The notes beneath the pieces were generated by a model that had not been told where the DNA came from, ran no database searches, and worked only from the letters and a program-made list of their open reading frames with translations. A stretch of 61,799 bases of DNA from Oscillospiraceae bacterium (GTDB lineage Bacteria; Bacillota; Clostridia; Oscillospirales; SIG627), in contig SVQO01000012.1 of NCBI GenBank assembly GCA_015065325.1, forward strand, positions 1 through 61,799, given 5' to 3'. This document shows positions 24,499-32,986 of this stretch, one piece after another. Positions within the stretch are counted from its first letter, which is position 1; each line of letters starts with the position of its first letter. The position numbers were made by a program, and so were the translations under genes.

Positions 24499-25887
24499 TT
24501 GATCAATCTTGAAAATGCAAAGGAAAGACGCATTAAGCGCTCCAATACGGACTGGTGGATCAATTCCAAGGCAGTCGTGGCAGACAACGGTTTAACTTAT
24601 ATCGGGTATTATACCGATATGGGCGAGATCCATCTCAAGGAGCTGGACGCAAAGTGCTCCCGCACCCCGAGCCGTGACGTACGCCTTGCTACCTTGAATT
24701 GCACCTTTGCCGACGAGCACAACTCTCCCTCCGTATGCGTATTGAAAAGCGGGCGGATCCTGGTTGCTTACACCGGGCACAAGGTCAACGCCGTAAAGTA
24801 CCGCTTTACCGAAAAGCCCTACGACGTTTCCTCCTTCAGCAAGGAGCTGAGCCTCCCCTACGACGGTGCGGTTACCTACGTTCAGGTATATGAGAATACC
24901 GTTCGCAACGAGATCTGGATGTTCTCTCGCGTGGACGGCTACAAATGGGTATTCCGCTATTCCCGCGACGAGGGTGAGACCTGGAGCGAAGCACGGGTAT
25001 TTCTCAATACCGACCCCGGCTCCGCCTTTGACGAGTACGTAAAGGATCGCAGTATCTACGTAACCGAGCTTGGAGAAACCAAGTCCCTGTTCTATTTTGA
25101 CGTGAGAAAGCAAACGTTTCCCGTCCCCGGCGGTGTGGACGAGCAATTTTTCTTTGCCTTGTACGGTCATCCCTACAAGTCTATGGAGCACACCATCCGC
25201 AGCGGTATTTTCGATTCTGAAGGCTTCTTGAAGTCTTGCGACGGCACCCGTCGGGAATTGAATTTGTATCAGCAGGACGGAAAAATTCTGAATTTGTCCG
25301 AGCTTGACGTGGTCTATCAGGCGCCGAAGGAAAAGGAGGCATCCTCCCGACTTTTGGACGTTTCCTCCACCCTTCCCCTCCGCGTAGCTTTTGCGACCTT
25401 TGAAATGGATGAGATCAACAATCCCGATCCTGCAAAACCTACCTATTTCTCCGCCACCTTCCGTGAGGGTGCTTGGCAGATCTCCGAACCGATCTGTAAG
25501 GCGGGAGAATTTTTGGCACAAAATATTTACGACGGATCCCAGACCTATCTGGGCGGCATGGCGTACTATTACGGCGTCGGTGAGGCAGGCTACGAGGAAG
25601 AATTTCTGAATATGACCACCGCCGATACCAATCGCATCTTTATTGCCCGTCTGGACGGCGAAAACCGCGTTTTGGAATCCTACGTTTCCCACAACTTTGG
25701 CAAAAAATACGAAAAAGAACAGGTCATCCGCTCCATTCCCAAGGAGCGCAACATCAAGATCTGGCGTCCCACCGTACCCATCGGCGCACAGGACAATATG
25801 CCAGTATATTGGCATGAGGGGCAGTACAGCGCACACACCGGCGGCTGGCATTGCGATACGGTAATGCTGGTTGAATACGACGATTAA
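24499..25887 (+). CDS. BNR-4 beta-propeller protein, candidate uronate-oligosaccharide lyase
   Basis: This 462-residue protein starts at TTG with AAAGGA upstream. It has the layout of BNR-4 family seven-bladed propellers: an early SKAVVADNGLTYIGYY blade, HNSPSVCVLKSGRILVAYTGH near residue 75, and YSRDEGETWSEA near residue 155 (an Asp-box-like turn). Characterised relatives include polysaccharide lyases that leave unsaturated uronates (ulvan and rhamnose-glucuronate lyases). No signal peptide is seen, so it would act on imported oligosaccharides. It heads an operon whose other genes process exactly the unsaturated uronate such a lyase would release. The specific substrate is inferred, not seen. 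Confidence 0.65.
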   Translation: MINLENAKERRIKRSNTDWWINSKAVVADNGLTYIGYYTDMGEIHLKELDAKCSRTPSRDVRLATLNCTFADEHNSPSVCVLKSGRILVAYTGHKVNAVKYRFTEKPYDVSSFSKELSLPYDGAVTYVQVYENTVRNEIWMFSRVDGYKWVFRYSRDEGETWSEARVFLNTDPGSAFDEYVKDRSIYVTELGETKSLFYFDVRKQTFPVPGGVDEQFFFALYGHPYKSMEHTIRSGIFDSEGFLKSCDGTRRELNLYQQDGKILNLSELDVVYQAPKEKEASSRLLDVSSTLPLRVAFATFEMDEINNPDPAKPTYFSATFREGAWQISEPICKAGEFLAQNIYDGSQTYLGGMAYYYGVGEAGYEEEFLNMTTADTNRIFIARLDGENRVLESYVSHNFGKKYEKEQVIRSIPKERNIKIWRPTVPIGAQDNMPVYWHEGQYSAHTGGWHCDTVMLVEYDD

Positions 25888-25898
25888 AGGAGAACACT

Positions 25899-26690
25899 AT
25901 GAATTCTTTTTCCTTGGAAGGCAAGGTTGCCCTTGTAACGGGCGGTGCACATTCCATCGGTCTCGGAATCGGCATCGGTCTGGCTCAAGCAGGTGCTACG
26001 GTCTGCTTTAACACCTCAAAGCCCGAGCATATCGCAACGGGAGAAGCTGCTTACCGTCAGGCGGGCGTAACCGCTCACGGCTATTGTGCCGACGTCACCG
26101 ACGAGCAAGCGGTAAAGGAAATGATCTCGGCTATCAAAAAGGACGTGGGAAGCGTGGATATCCTGGTCAATAACGCAGGGATCATCAAGCGTATCCCCAT
26201 GTGTGAAATGTCCGTGGAGGAATTCGAGCAGGTGATCGACGTGGATCTGGTTGCCCCCTTTATTTGCAGTAAGGCAGTCATTCCCGATATGATCGAAAAG
26301 GGCCACGGAAAGATCATCAATATTTGCTCTATGATGAGTGAGCTGGGTCGTGAAACCGTTTCTGCCTATGCCAGCGCAAAGGGCGGGCTGAAAATGCTGA
26401 CCCGCAATATTTGCTCTGAATTCGGAGGAGCCAATATCCAGTGCAACGGCATCGGTCCCGGCTATATTGCCACTTCTCAGACCGCTCCCCTCAGGGAGCT
26501 CCAACCCGACGGAAGCCGTCACCCCTTTGACCGCTTCATTATCTCAAAAACCCCCGCCGGCCGCTGGGGTGACGTATCCGACCTGGTAGGTCCCGCCGTT
26601 TTTCTGGCGTCCGATGCCAGCAACTTCGTAAACGGACAGATCCTCTACGTGGACGGCGGCATTCTCGCTTATATCGGAAAACAACCTTAA
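25899..26690 (+). CDS. SDR dehydrogenase, KduD/DhuD/gluconate-5-dehydrogenase type
   Basis: This 263-residue short-chain dehydrogenase has the cofactor motif TGGAHSIGLGIG (residues 14-25), NNAG at 91-94, and the catalytic S144, Y157, K161. In this operon it most likely reduces 3-deoxy-D-glycero-2,5-hexodiulosonate to 2-keto-3-deoxygluconate, as KduD or DhuD do. AAAGGAG precedes the ATG. A general sugar dehydrogenase is the alternative. Confidence 0.8.
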   Translation: MNSFSLEGKVALVTGGAHSIGLGIGIGLAQAGATVCFNTSKPEHIATGEAAYRQAGVTAHGYCADVTDEQAVKEMISAIKKDVGSVDILVNNAGIIKRIPMCEMSVEEFEQVIDVDLVAPFICSKAVIPDMIEKGHGKIINICSMMSELGRETVSAYASAKGGLKMLTRNICSEFGGANIQCNGIGPGYIATSQTAPLRELQPDGSRHPFDRFIISKTPAGRWGDVSDLVGPAVFLASDASNFVNGQILYVDGGILAYIGKQP

Positions 26691-26702
26691 AAGGAGGCTA
26701 TT

Positions 26703-27053
26703 ATGAAAGATCCTAAAGAAAAAGATCCCCACGTTTGCTACGGAGCAGACGTTATCGGAACCTCCGGCGGAGAAGGCGTGACCCGTCGGATCCTGTCTTA
26801 TTCCGACGATGCTATGTGCGTGGAAAACGTATTTGAAAAGGGTGCGGTCGGCTCTCTGCACAGCCACCCCCACACACAAATTACCTACGTGGTTTCCGGA
26901 ACCTTCGAGTTTACCGTGGGAGACCGCAAGTACGTGGTAAAGCCCGGTGATACCCTGATTAAAAAGGACGGTGTCATTCACGGGTGCGTCGCTCCCGAGG
27001 GCGGCGTTCTGATCGACTTTTTTACTCCCTGCAGGGAAGATTTTTTGAAATGA
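26703..27053 (+). CDS. Cupin, KdgF-like
   Basis: This 116-residue single-domain cupin has metal ligands in SLHSHPHTQITYVVSG (H53, H55 or H57, Q59) and VIHGC (H93). KdgF proteins have this size and motif set and speed ring opening of 4,5-unsaturated uronates to the linear keto form. The position between a candidate lyase/SDR and an isomerase fits that step. AAAGGAGG lies just upstream. Confidence 0.75.
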   Translation: MKDPKEKDPHVCYGADVIGTSGGEGVTRRILSYSDDAMCVENVFEKGAVGSLHSHPHTQITYVVSGTFEFTVGDRKYVVKPGDTLIKKDGVIHGCVAPEGGVLIDFFTPCREDFLK

Positions 27054-27064
27054 GGTAGAAAACT

Positions 27065-27706
27065 ATGAGAATTGCATTGATTACCGAAAACAGCCAGGCG
27101 GCAAAAAACGAACTGATCTTAAAAGCACTGAAGGACGTAGTTGAGCCTATGGGCCATACCGTTGACAACTACGGTATGTACTCCCCCGAGGATGAGGTAC
27201 AGCTGACCTACGTTCAGATCGGCATTTTGGGCGCTCTCTTGATCAACAGCGGCGCAGCAGATTACGTAGTAACCGGGTGCGGCACCGGTGAGGGTGCCAT
27301 GATCGCAATGAACAGCTTTCCTCAGGTTCTTTGCGGTCACGTAGAGGATCCCGTTGACGCTTACACCTTCGCCCACGTAAACGACGGAAACGCTGTTGCC
27401 ATCCCCTTTGCCAAGGGCTTCGGTTGGGGCGGTGAACTGAATCTGACCTATATTTTCGAGAAGCTTTTCGGCTTCGGTCATGGTCAGGGCTATCCGAAGG
27501 AGCGCGTGGTTCCCGAGCAGAGAAACAAGAAGATCCTGGACGCCGTCAGAGCAGAGACCCTGCGTCCCCTGACCGAGTGTCTTGACCGAATCGACCGAGA
27601 TCTGGTTCTGGGCGCCTTTGCAGGCAAGGAATTCCAAAAGCTTTTCTTTGCAAATTGCAAGGATGAGGCGCTTGCCGCCTACGTTCGCAAGCTTCTCGGC
27701 ATCTAA
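27065..27706 (+). CDS. RpiB/LacA/LacB-family isomerase, DhuI-like
   Basis: This 213-residue protein has an RpiB-type fold (NYGMYSPEDE near residue 39, VTGCGTGEGAMIAMN near residue 74). It is longer than ribose-5-phosphate isomerase B (about 150 residues), with an extra C-terminal helical part. Streptococcal DhuI, which isomerises 4-deoxy-L-threo-5-hexosulose uronate, belongs to this family. The operon context favours that role over pentose metabolism. No kduI is present. Confidence 0.75.
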   Translation: MRIALITENSQAAKNELILKALKDVVEPMGHTVDNYGMYSPEDEVQLTYVQIGILGALLINSGAADYVVTGCGTGEGAMIAMNSFPQVLCGHVEDPVDAYTFAHVNDGNAVAIPFAKGFGWGGELNLTYIFEKLFGFGHGQGYPKERVVPEQRNKKILDAVRAETLRPLTECLDRIDRDLVLGAFAGKEFQKLFFANCKDEALAAYVRKLLGI

Positions 27707-27718
27707 GGGAGAAAAGCA

Positions 27719-28276
27719 ATGAATGAAAAATACATTCCCGTCGTGGTGATCAAGGAGCTTGGCGAAACGGACAAGATTCTGACCGCACTTCGGAACAACG
27801 GCATCACCTGCGCGGAGATCACCTTCCGCACCGCCTGTGCCAAGGAAGCCATCGCCTACGCGGTAAAAAATTACCCCGATATGACCATCGGCGCGGGCAC
27901 GGTCATCAACAAGGCACAATGCGCTGAAGCACTGGAGGCGGGCGCCACCTTTATCGTATCTCCCGGTCTTTCGGTGGGCGTAGCGGAGCTTTGCCGCGAG
28001 AAGAAGATCCCCTACTATCCCGGATGTGTGACCCCTACGGAAATCATGCAGGCATTGGAGCTGGGCATCACCACTGTAAAATTCTTCCCGGCAGGCGTTT
28101 ACGGCGGTCTTAGTGCGATGAAAGCACTTTCCGCTCCTTTCCCCCAGATCCGTTTCATCCCCACCGGCGGAGTTGACAGAAGCAACATCGACGAGTATCT
28201 CGCCTTTGATAAGGTGGAAGCCATCGGCGGAAGCTTTTTCGTCAAGGAAGCCCTGGAAAAGCAAGCACAAAAGTAA
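27719..28276 (+). CDS. KDPG/KHG aldolase
   Basis: This 185-residue class I aldolase cleaves 2-keto-3-deoxy-6-phosphogluconate to pyruvate and glyceraldehyde 3-phosphate. Catalytic E33 (CAEITFRT) and Schiff-base K121 (TTVKFFPAG) are in the expected places. It ends the operon and the pathway. The 2-keto-3-deoxygluconate kinase that should precede it is not in this window. Confidence 0.9.
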   Translation: MNEKYIPVVVIKELGETDKILTALRNNGITCAEITFRTACAKEAIAYAVKNYPDMTIGAGTVINKAQCAEALEAGATFIVSPGLSVGVAELCREKKIPYYPGCVTPTEIMQALELGITTVKFFPAGVYGGLSAMKALSAPFPQIRFIPTGGVDRSNIDEYLAFDKVEAIGGSFFVKEALEKQAQK

Positions 28277-28293
28277 AAAGAAAGAGCAAAGAA

Positions 28294-28319
28294 AGAGCAT
28301 CTCGGATGCTCTTTTTTTT
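28294..28319 (+). terminator. Terminator of the uronate operon
   Basis: AGAGCATC pairs with GATGCTCT, followed by eight Ts. Confidence 0.85.
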
Positions 28320-28336
28320 GAAATTGCAAAAAGCCC

Positions 28337-28365
28337 TTGCTTTTTTATTGCAATCGGTGTATAAT
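28337..28365 (+). promoter_or_regulatory. Promoter of the thiamine operon
   Basis: TTGCTT and TATAAT are separated by 17 bases, 18 bases before the riboswitch. Confidence 0.7.
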
Positions 28366-28382
28366 GCAAACAACAATTCAAT

Positions 28383-28480
28383 CAACGGGAGCTTGTATTA
28401 CAGGCTGAGAGGAAGGTGCGACCTTCGACCGAGAACCTGATTTGGATAATGCCAACGTAGGGATGCCTGATACAAGGATA
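28383..28480 (+). promoter_or_regulatory. TPP riboswitch (thi box)
   Basis: The aptamer shows ACGGGAGC, CAGGCTGAGAGG, GACCGAGAACCTGAT and GGATAATGCCAACGTAGGGA in the conserved order; stem P1 forms between GCTTGTAT (28391) and ATACAAG (28470). It senses thiamine pyrophosphate and sits between a promoter and a terminator, so high TPP should stop transcription of the thi genes. Confidence 0.95.
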
Positions 28481-28501
28481 TTGGGAATAACGAAGTATAT
28501 T

Positions 28502-28535
28502 AAGGAAGTTACCAAATCGGTAGCTTCCTTTTTTG
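28502..28535 (+). terminator. Riboswitch expression-platform terminator
   Basis: AAGGAAGTTACC pairs with GGTAGCTTCCTT, followed by six Ts, 20 bases after the aptamer and 16 before thiS. It is the switchable terminator of the operon. Confidence 0.85.
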
Positions 28536-28551
28536 TTTTCGGAGGTGTTTT

Positions 28552-28746
28552 ATGGTAAAGATCAACGGCAAAGAACTGAATATTGCAGGCAAGACGGTAG
28601 CGGAATATCTTTTGACCACACCCTACGATCCAAAACGGATCGCAGTTGAGCGTAACGGAGATATCGTCCCCAAGTCGCAGTACGGCAAAACCATTTTGAA
28701 AGACGGCGACAGCGTAGAGGTCGTCAGCTTTGTGGGAGGTGGTTGA
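28552..28746 (+). CDS. thiS: Sulfur carrier protein ThiS
   Basis: This 64-residue ubiquitin-like protein ends in GGG, the C-terminal glycines that are adenylated and thiocarboxylated to donate sulfur to the thiazole. MVKINGK at the start and DGDSVEVVSFVGGG at the end are typical. GGAGG precedes the ATG. It overlaps the start region of thiF. Confidence 0.93.
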   Translation: MVKINGKELNIAGKTVAEYLLTTPYDPKRIAVERNGDIVPKSQYGKTILKDGDSVEVVSFVGGG

Positions 28747-29386
28747 TCTGTTCCCAACGAAAGAAGAATGGAACAAGGCGCTCGCCGAGCGGCACGGCAA
28801 AGTATTGCAAAAAGCTTTTTCAAGTGCAACGGTTGCCATCTGCGGGCTTGGCGGTCTCGGCTCCCATATCGCCATTTCTCTTGCACGCGCAGGGCTCGGA
28901 AAACTGATCCTCATTGACTTTGACAAGGTGGACGTCACCAATCTCCACCGTCAGCAATATAAAGCAAATCAAATTGGGAGTAATAAAACCGACGCTCTCT
29001 CCGAGAATCTCAAAGAAATTGCACCGCATATCAACCTTGAAGCTCATACGGTTCGCATTACCGAGAAAAACGCCGCAGGGCTTCTGAAAGATGCAGAGAT
29101 TATCTGCGAAGCCTTTGACGATGCAGAGGCGAAGGCGATGCTGACAAACCTCGTGCTTGAAGCAATGCCGGAGAAATTTCTGGTAGCGGCGTCGGGAATG
29201 GCAGGATTCGGCAGTGCAAATACCGTCAAGACAAGAAGAATCACAAGTAAGTTTTATCTGTGCGGCGATGAGGTAAGCGACGTACAATCGGAAGGCAGTC
29301 TCGTATCCTCTCGCGTTATGCTTTGCGCCGCGCATCAAGCGCACACGGTACTGCGTATTTTAGCAGAAAAATTTGAAACTGAATGA
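28739..29386 (+). CDS. thiF: ThiF-family ThiS adenylyltransferase
   Basis: This protein of about 213-215 residues has the nucleotide motif GLGGLGSHIA near residue 38 and a core matching E1-like/ThiF proteins of anaerobes. It adenylates the ThiS C-terminus. The start is ambiguous: GTG 28739 overlaps thiS, while CTG 28748 is ideally spaced behind the GGAGG inside the thiS end; homologs begin near FPTKEEW. No rhodanese domain is present, and the usual C-terminal zinc Cys pairs are absent, as in the short clostridial form. Confidence 0.88.
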   Translation: MVDLFPTKEEWNKALAERHGKVLQKAFSSATVAICGLGGLGSHIAISLARAGLGKLILIDFDKVDVTNLHRQQYKANQIGSNKTDALSENLKEIAPHINLEAHTVRITEKNAAGLLKDAEIICEAFDDAEAKAMLTNLVLEAMPEKFLVAASGMAGFGSANTVKTRRITSKFYLCGDEVSDVQSEGSLVSSRVMLCAAHQAHTVLRILAEKFETE

Positions 29387-29401
29387 AAGAAGGAAAGAAA
29401 A

Positions 29402-30172
29402 ATGACAAACGATAAGCTGATCATCGGCGGGCACGAGTTCAACTCCCGCTTTATCCTCGGCTCCGGCAAATACTCTATGAATCTGATCGAAGCGGCGGTC
29501 AAGGATGCAGGTGCAGAGATCATCACCCTTGCGGTCCGCCGTGCCAACACCAAGGAACAGGAAAGTATCCTCGATTACATTCCCGAAGGTATTACCTTGC
29601 TTCCCAACACCAGCGGCGCAAGAAATGCAGAGGAAGCAGTCCGTATTGCCCGCCTTGCCCGTGAGCTTGGTTGCGGAAATTTCGTGAAGATCGAGATTAT
29701 GCGTGATTCCAAATATCTGCTCCCCGATAACGCGGAAACCGTCAAGGCAACCGAGATCCTCGCCAAAGAAGGCTTCGTGGTACTGCCGTATATGTATCCC
29801 GATCTGAACGTTGCCCGAGACCTTGTGAATGCAGGAGCCGCTTCCGTTATGCCCCTGGCTTCCCCCATCGGCTCCAACAAAGGGCTTGCCACGAAGGAGT
29901 TTATTCAGATCCTAATTGACGAGATCGATCTTCCGATCATTGTGGATGCCGGTATCGGCAGACCTTCACAGGCTTGCGAAGCAATGGAAATGGGTGCCGC
30001 CGCGATTATGGCAAATACCGCGCTTGCCACTGCAGGCAATCTGCCTATGATGGCTTCTGCTTTCAAAAACGCCATCGAAGCCGGACGTAAGGCTTACCTT
30101 GCAGGGCTCGGCAGAGTGCTGACCCGCGGCGCTTCCGCATCCGATCCGCTGACAGGCTTCCTTCGTGATTAA
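29402..30172 (+). CDS. thiG: Thiazole synthase ThiG
   Basis: This 256-residue TIM-barrel enzyme condenses 1-deoxyxylulose 5-phosphate, dehydroglycine and ThiS thiocarboxylate into the thiazole phosphate. Landmarks are [11 protein letters not shown] near residue 18, the Schiff-base lysine segment NFVKIEIM, and [11 protein letters not shown] near residue 180. GAAAGAAGGAAAG precedes the ATG. Confidence 0.96.
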   Translation: MTNDKLIIGGHEFNSRFILGSGKYSMNLIEAAVKDAGAEIITLAVRRANTKEQESILDYIPEGITLLPNTSGARNAEEAVRIARLARELGCGNFVKIEIMRDSKYLLPDNAETVKATEILAKEGFVVLPYMYPDLNVARDLVNAGAASVMPLASPIGSNKGLATKEFIQILIDEIDLPIIVDAGIGRPSQACEAMEMGAAAIMANTALATAGNLPMMASAFKNAIEAGRKAYLAGLGRVLTRGASASDPLTGFLRD

Positions 30173-30182
30173 GGTGAGCGCT

Positions 30183-31436
30183 ATGGAAAATCAATTTTTC
30201 GTGGATTCAAAGCATTTGTCGTCGGAAGCGCTTGCGAAAAAGCACCGCCTTGAAACCGATCCAACCTCCAGAAAGAACCACATGGAGTATTTGCCGGGGA
30301 TGGAGGTGATTGAGTCAGACGTATGCGCAAGCGTGATGGCGCATATGAACGCCTACGACGCCTCAAAATACACCGCCGCCGACGTAAGGGCGGCCTTGGA
30401 GCGCGATACTTGCACGGTGGAAGACTTCAAAGCCCTTCTTTCTCCTGCGGCAGAGCCCTTCCTTGAGCAGATGGCGCAACGGGCAAGGCTGGAAACAAGC
30501 AAGCATTTCGGCAATACCGTTTATTTGTTTACTCCGCTTTACATCGCCAACTACTGCGAGAATTACTGCGTTTACTGCGGTTTTAACTGCTACAACCATA
30601 TTAAGCGTATGAAGCTTAGTATGGAGCAGATCGAAAAAGAAATGAAGGTCATTGCCGACAGCGGTATGGAGGAGATCTTAATTCTGACCGGCGAGAGCCG
30701 CACTCAGAGCAACGTGGAATATATCGGCGAGGCTTGCAAGCTGGCTCGAAAGTATTTCCGTATGGTGGGGCTTGAGATCTATCCCGTCAATACCGATGAA
30801 TACAAGTACCTTCACGAATGCGGTGCAGACTACGTAACCGTATTCCAGGAGACCTACGATACCGATCAATACGAACGGCTTCATCTGCTCGGGCACAAGC
30901 GCGTTTGGCCCTACCGCTTTGATGCACAGGAGCGTGCACTTCGGGGCGGTATGCGCGGGGTAGCGTTTTCGGCACTCTTGGGGCTTTCGGACTTCCGTAA
31001 GGATGCCTTGGCAAGTGCGTTACACGTATACTTTCTGCAGAGAAAGTATCCTCATGCGGAAATGTCCCTATCCTGCCCGAGACTTCGACCAATCGTCAAC
31101 AACGATAAGATCAGCCCCCTGGACGTCCGCGAAAAGCAGTTATGTCAGGTGCTTTGTGCTTACCGCATTTTCTTACCTTTCGTTGGTATTACCGTTTCCT
31201 CCCGCGAGAGTGCCGCCTTCCGTAACGGCATTGTGAAGATCGCCGCAACAAAGGTCTCCGCAGGTGTTTCTACCGGCATCGGCGACCACGAAAGCAAATA
31301 TACGGGCAAAAAAGCCGACGACACACAGGGCGACGAGCAATTCGAAATCGACGATAACCGCAGTCTTGAGAAAATGTATAAGGATATTGCACACGAAGGC
31401 TTACAGCCGGTTTTGAACGATTATCTATATGTGTGA
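30183..31436 (+). CDS. thiH: 2-iminoacetate synthase ThiH (radical SAM)
   Basis: This 417-residue radical SAM enzyme splits tyrosine to dehydroglycine for the thiazole. The iron-sulfur ligands are C125, C129 and C132 in CENYCVYCGFNC. ATG 30183 is chosen because AAGGTGAG lies before it; an in-frame start at 30165 would overlap thiG. Choice of ThiH over the oxygen-dependent ThiO indicates an anaerobe. Confidence 0.96.
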   Translation: MENQFFVDSKHLSSEALAKKHRLETDPTSRKNHMEYLPGMEVIESDVCASVMAHMNAYDASKYTAADVRAALERDTCTVEDFKALLSPAAEPFLEQMAQRARLETSKHFGNTVYLFTPLYIANYCENYCVYCGFNCYNHIKRMKLSMEQIEKEMKVIADSGMEEILILTGESRTQSNVEYIGEACKLARKYFRMVGLEIYPVNTDEYKYLHECGADYVTVFQETYDTDQYERLHLLGHKRVWPYRFDAQERALRGGMRGVAFSALLGLSDFRKDALASALHVYFLQRKYPHAEMSLSCPRLRPIVNNDKISPLDVREKQLCQVLCAYRIFLPFVGITVSSRESAAFRNGIVKIAATKVSAGVSTGIGDHESKYTGKKADDTQGDEQFEIDDNRSLEKMYKDIAHEGLQPVLNDYLYV

Positions 31437-31446
31437 GGTGCAGAAA

Positions 31447-32082
31447 ATGAAAAAGTTTGATCCCAGTTTATATTTTATTACCGACAGCACAAGCTACACC
31501 GAGGAAGAATTTCTCTATCGTGTTGAACAAGCGCTCATTGGCGGCGCAACCCTTCTTCAGCTTCGTGAAAAGAATAAAAGCACCCGTGAATATATTGAGC
31601 TGGCAGAGAAGGTGCACGTCATTGCCAAGCGCTATAACGTGCCGCTGATCATAGACGACCGCGTGGACGTGGCGCTTGCCATTGATGCCGAGGGCGTTCA
31701 CGTGGGCGCCGAGGATATGCCCATTGCAACCGCAAGAAAACTTATGGGCAATGAAAAGATCGTAGGTGCAACGGCAAAAACGGTTCCTTGGGCAAAGGAT
31801 GCCTACGAGCAGGGTGCCGACTATCTCGGTGTGGGAGCCATCTTCCCAACCACCACCAAGGTAAAGACCGTTCTGACTTCCACCGATACACTTCGGGATA
31901 TCTGCAAAGCCGTCCCGATTCCCGCCAATGCCATCGGCGGTTTAAATAAGGACAACATTGACGTTCTTACAGGCATTCCCATTGCCGGAATTTGTGTGGT
32001 ATCTGCCATTATGAAAGCAGAGGATCCGAGAACTGCGGCGGAGGAATTGAAAGCAAGAGCACAGGAGCTTGCTCTGATATAA
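31447..32082 (+). CDS. thiE: Thiamine-phosphate synthase ThiE
   Basis: This 211-residue barrel couples HMP pyrophosphate and thiazole phosphate. Motifs are QLREKNKSTREY near residue 38, IDDRVDVALA near residue 70 and GVGAIFPTTTK near residue 132. GAGGTG precedes ATG 31447, which lies 10 bases after thiH. Confidence 0.95.
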   Translation: MKKFDPSLYFITDSTSYTEEEFLYRVEQALIGGATLLQLREKNKSTREYIELAEKVHVIAKRYNVPLIIDDRVDVALAIDAEGVHVGAEDMPIATARKLMGNEKIVGATAKTVPWAKDAYEQGADYLGVGAIFPTTTKVKTVLTSTDTLRDICKAVPIPANAIGGLNKDNIDVLTGIPIAGICVVSAIMKAEDPRTAAEELKARAQELALI

Positions 32083-32159
32083 GAAACAAGCGGTAAATTG
32101 GGGGCACCACCTTATGCCGCTATACAAAACAGTGCTGAAAACCGAAAGGAGTATTGATT

Positions 32160-32963
32160 ATGAAAATGAAAACAGCATTGACCATTGCAGGAAGCGACTG
32201 CAGCGGAGGCGCCGGTATTCAAGCAGATTTGAAAACAATGACGATGAACGGTGTTTATGCAATGAGTGCCATCACGGCACTGACGGCACAGAATACCACC
32301 GGCGTAAGAGCGATCCGAGAGACAACGTCCGAATTTTTGGAACAACAGCTGGATGCAGTGTTCGAGGATATATTTCCGGATGCAGTCAAGGTAGGAATGG
32401 TATCTTCTTCGGAACTGATCTGCGTGATTGTGAACAGACTCCAATATTATCACGCTGAAAATATCGTTGTAGATCCCGTGATGGTGTCAACAAGCGGCTC
32501 CGCGTTGATGAAGCGCAATGCGGTACGGACCTTGACAGAGAAGCTTCTGCCCATCGCCACTCTCGTCACGCCCAACATCCCCGAAGCAGAGGTGCTTTCG
32601 GAAAAGACCATAGCAAGCAAAGAGGATATGCTTTCCGCGGCAAAATTCATCGGGGATACATACGGCTGCTCCGTTTTGCTCAAGGGGGGGCACAGTGTGA
32701 GCGATGCCAATGATCTTCTGTATGCAAACGGCGGAGCGGTTTGGTTTGAAGGAAAGAGGGTTAACAATCCCAATACCCACGGAACCGGATGCACGCTTTC
32801 CGCCGCCATCGCTTCCAACCTTGCCAAGGGCTTTGATCTTGCCGAGTCCGTAAAAAGAGCAAAGGAATATATCTCCGATGCTTTGGCAGCTATGCTTGAT
32901 TTGGGAAAGGGCTCGGGCCCGATCCATCACGCATTTGATCTGAACGGTCGTTTTTCAAAATGA
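32160..32963 (+). CDS. thiD: HMP/HMP-phosphate kinase ThiD
   Basis: This 267-residue ribokinase-fold enzyme phosphorylates hydroxymethylpyrimidine twice. [17 protein letters not shown] near residue 9 and [12 protein letters not shown] near residue 207 are the substrate and anion-hole motifs. AAAGGAG is 8 bases before ATG 32160. The 77-base gap from thiE is the longest inside the operon and shows nothing notable. The thiC reading frame begins just after its stop. Confidence 0.95.
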   Translation: MKMKTALTIAGSDCSGGAGIQADLKTMTMNGVYAMSAITALTAQNTTGVRAIRETTSEFLEQQLDAVFEDIFPDAVKVGMVSSSELICVIVNRLQYYHAENIVVDPVMVSTSGSALMKRNAVRTLTEKLLPIATLVTPNIPEAEVLSEKTIASKEDMLSAAKFIGDTYGCSVLLKGGHSVSDANDLLYANGGAVWFEGKRVNNPNTHGTGCTLSAAIASNLAKGFDLAESVKRAKEYISDALAAMLDLGKGSGPIHHAFDLNGRFSK

Positions 32964-32986
32964 ATATGCTTGAAAGGAACCGAAAA

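Noticed and set aside
24592-25851. 419-codon open frame on the minus strand
   Set aside because: It is antisense to the BNR-4 gene, without ribosome site or motif.
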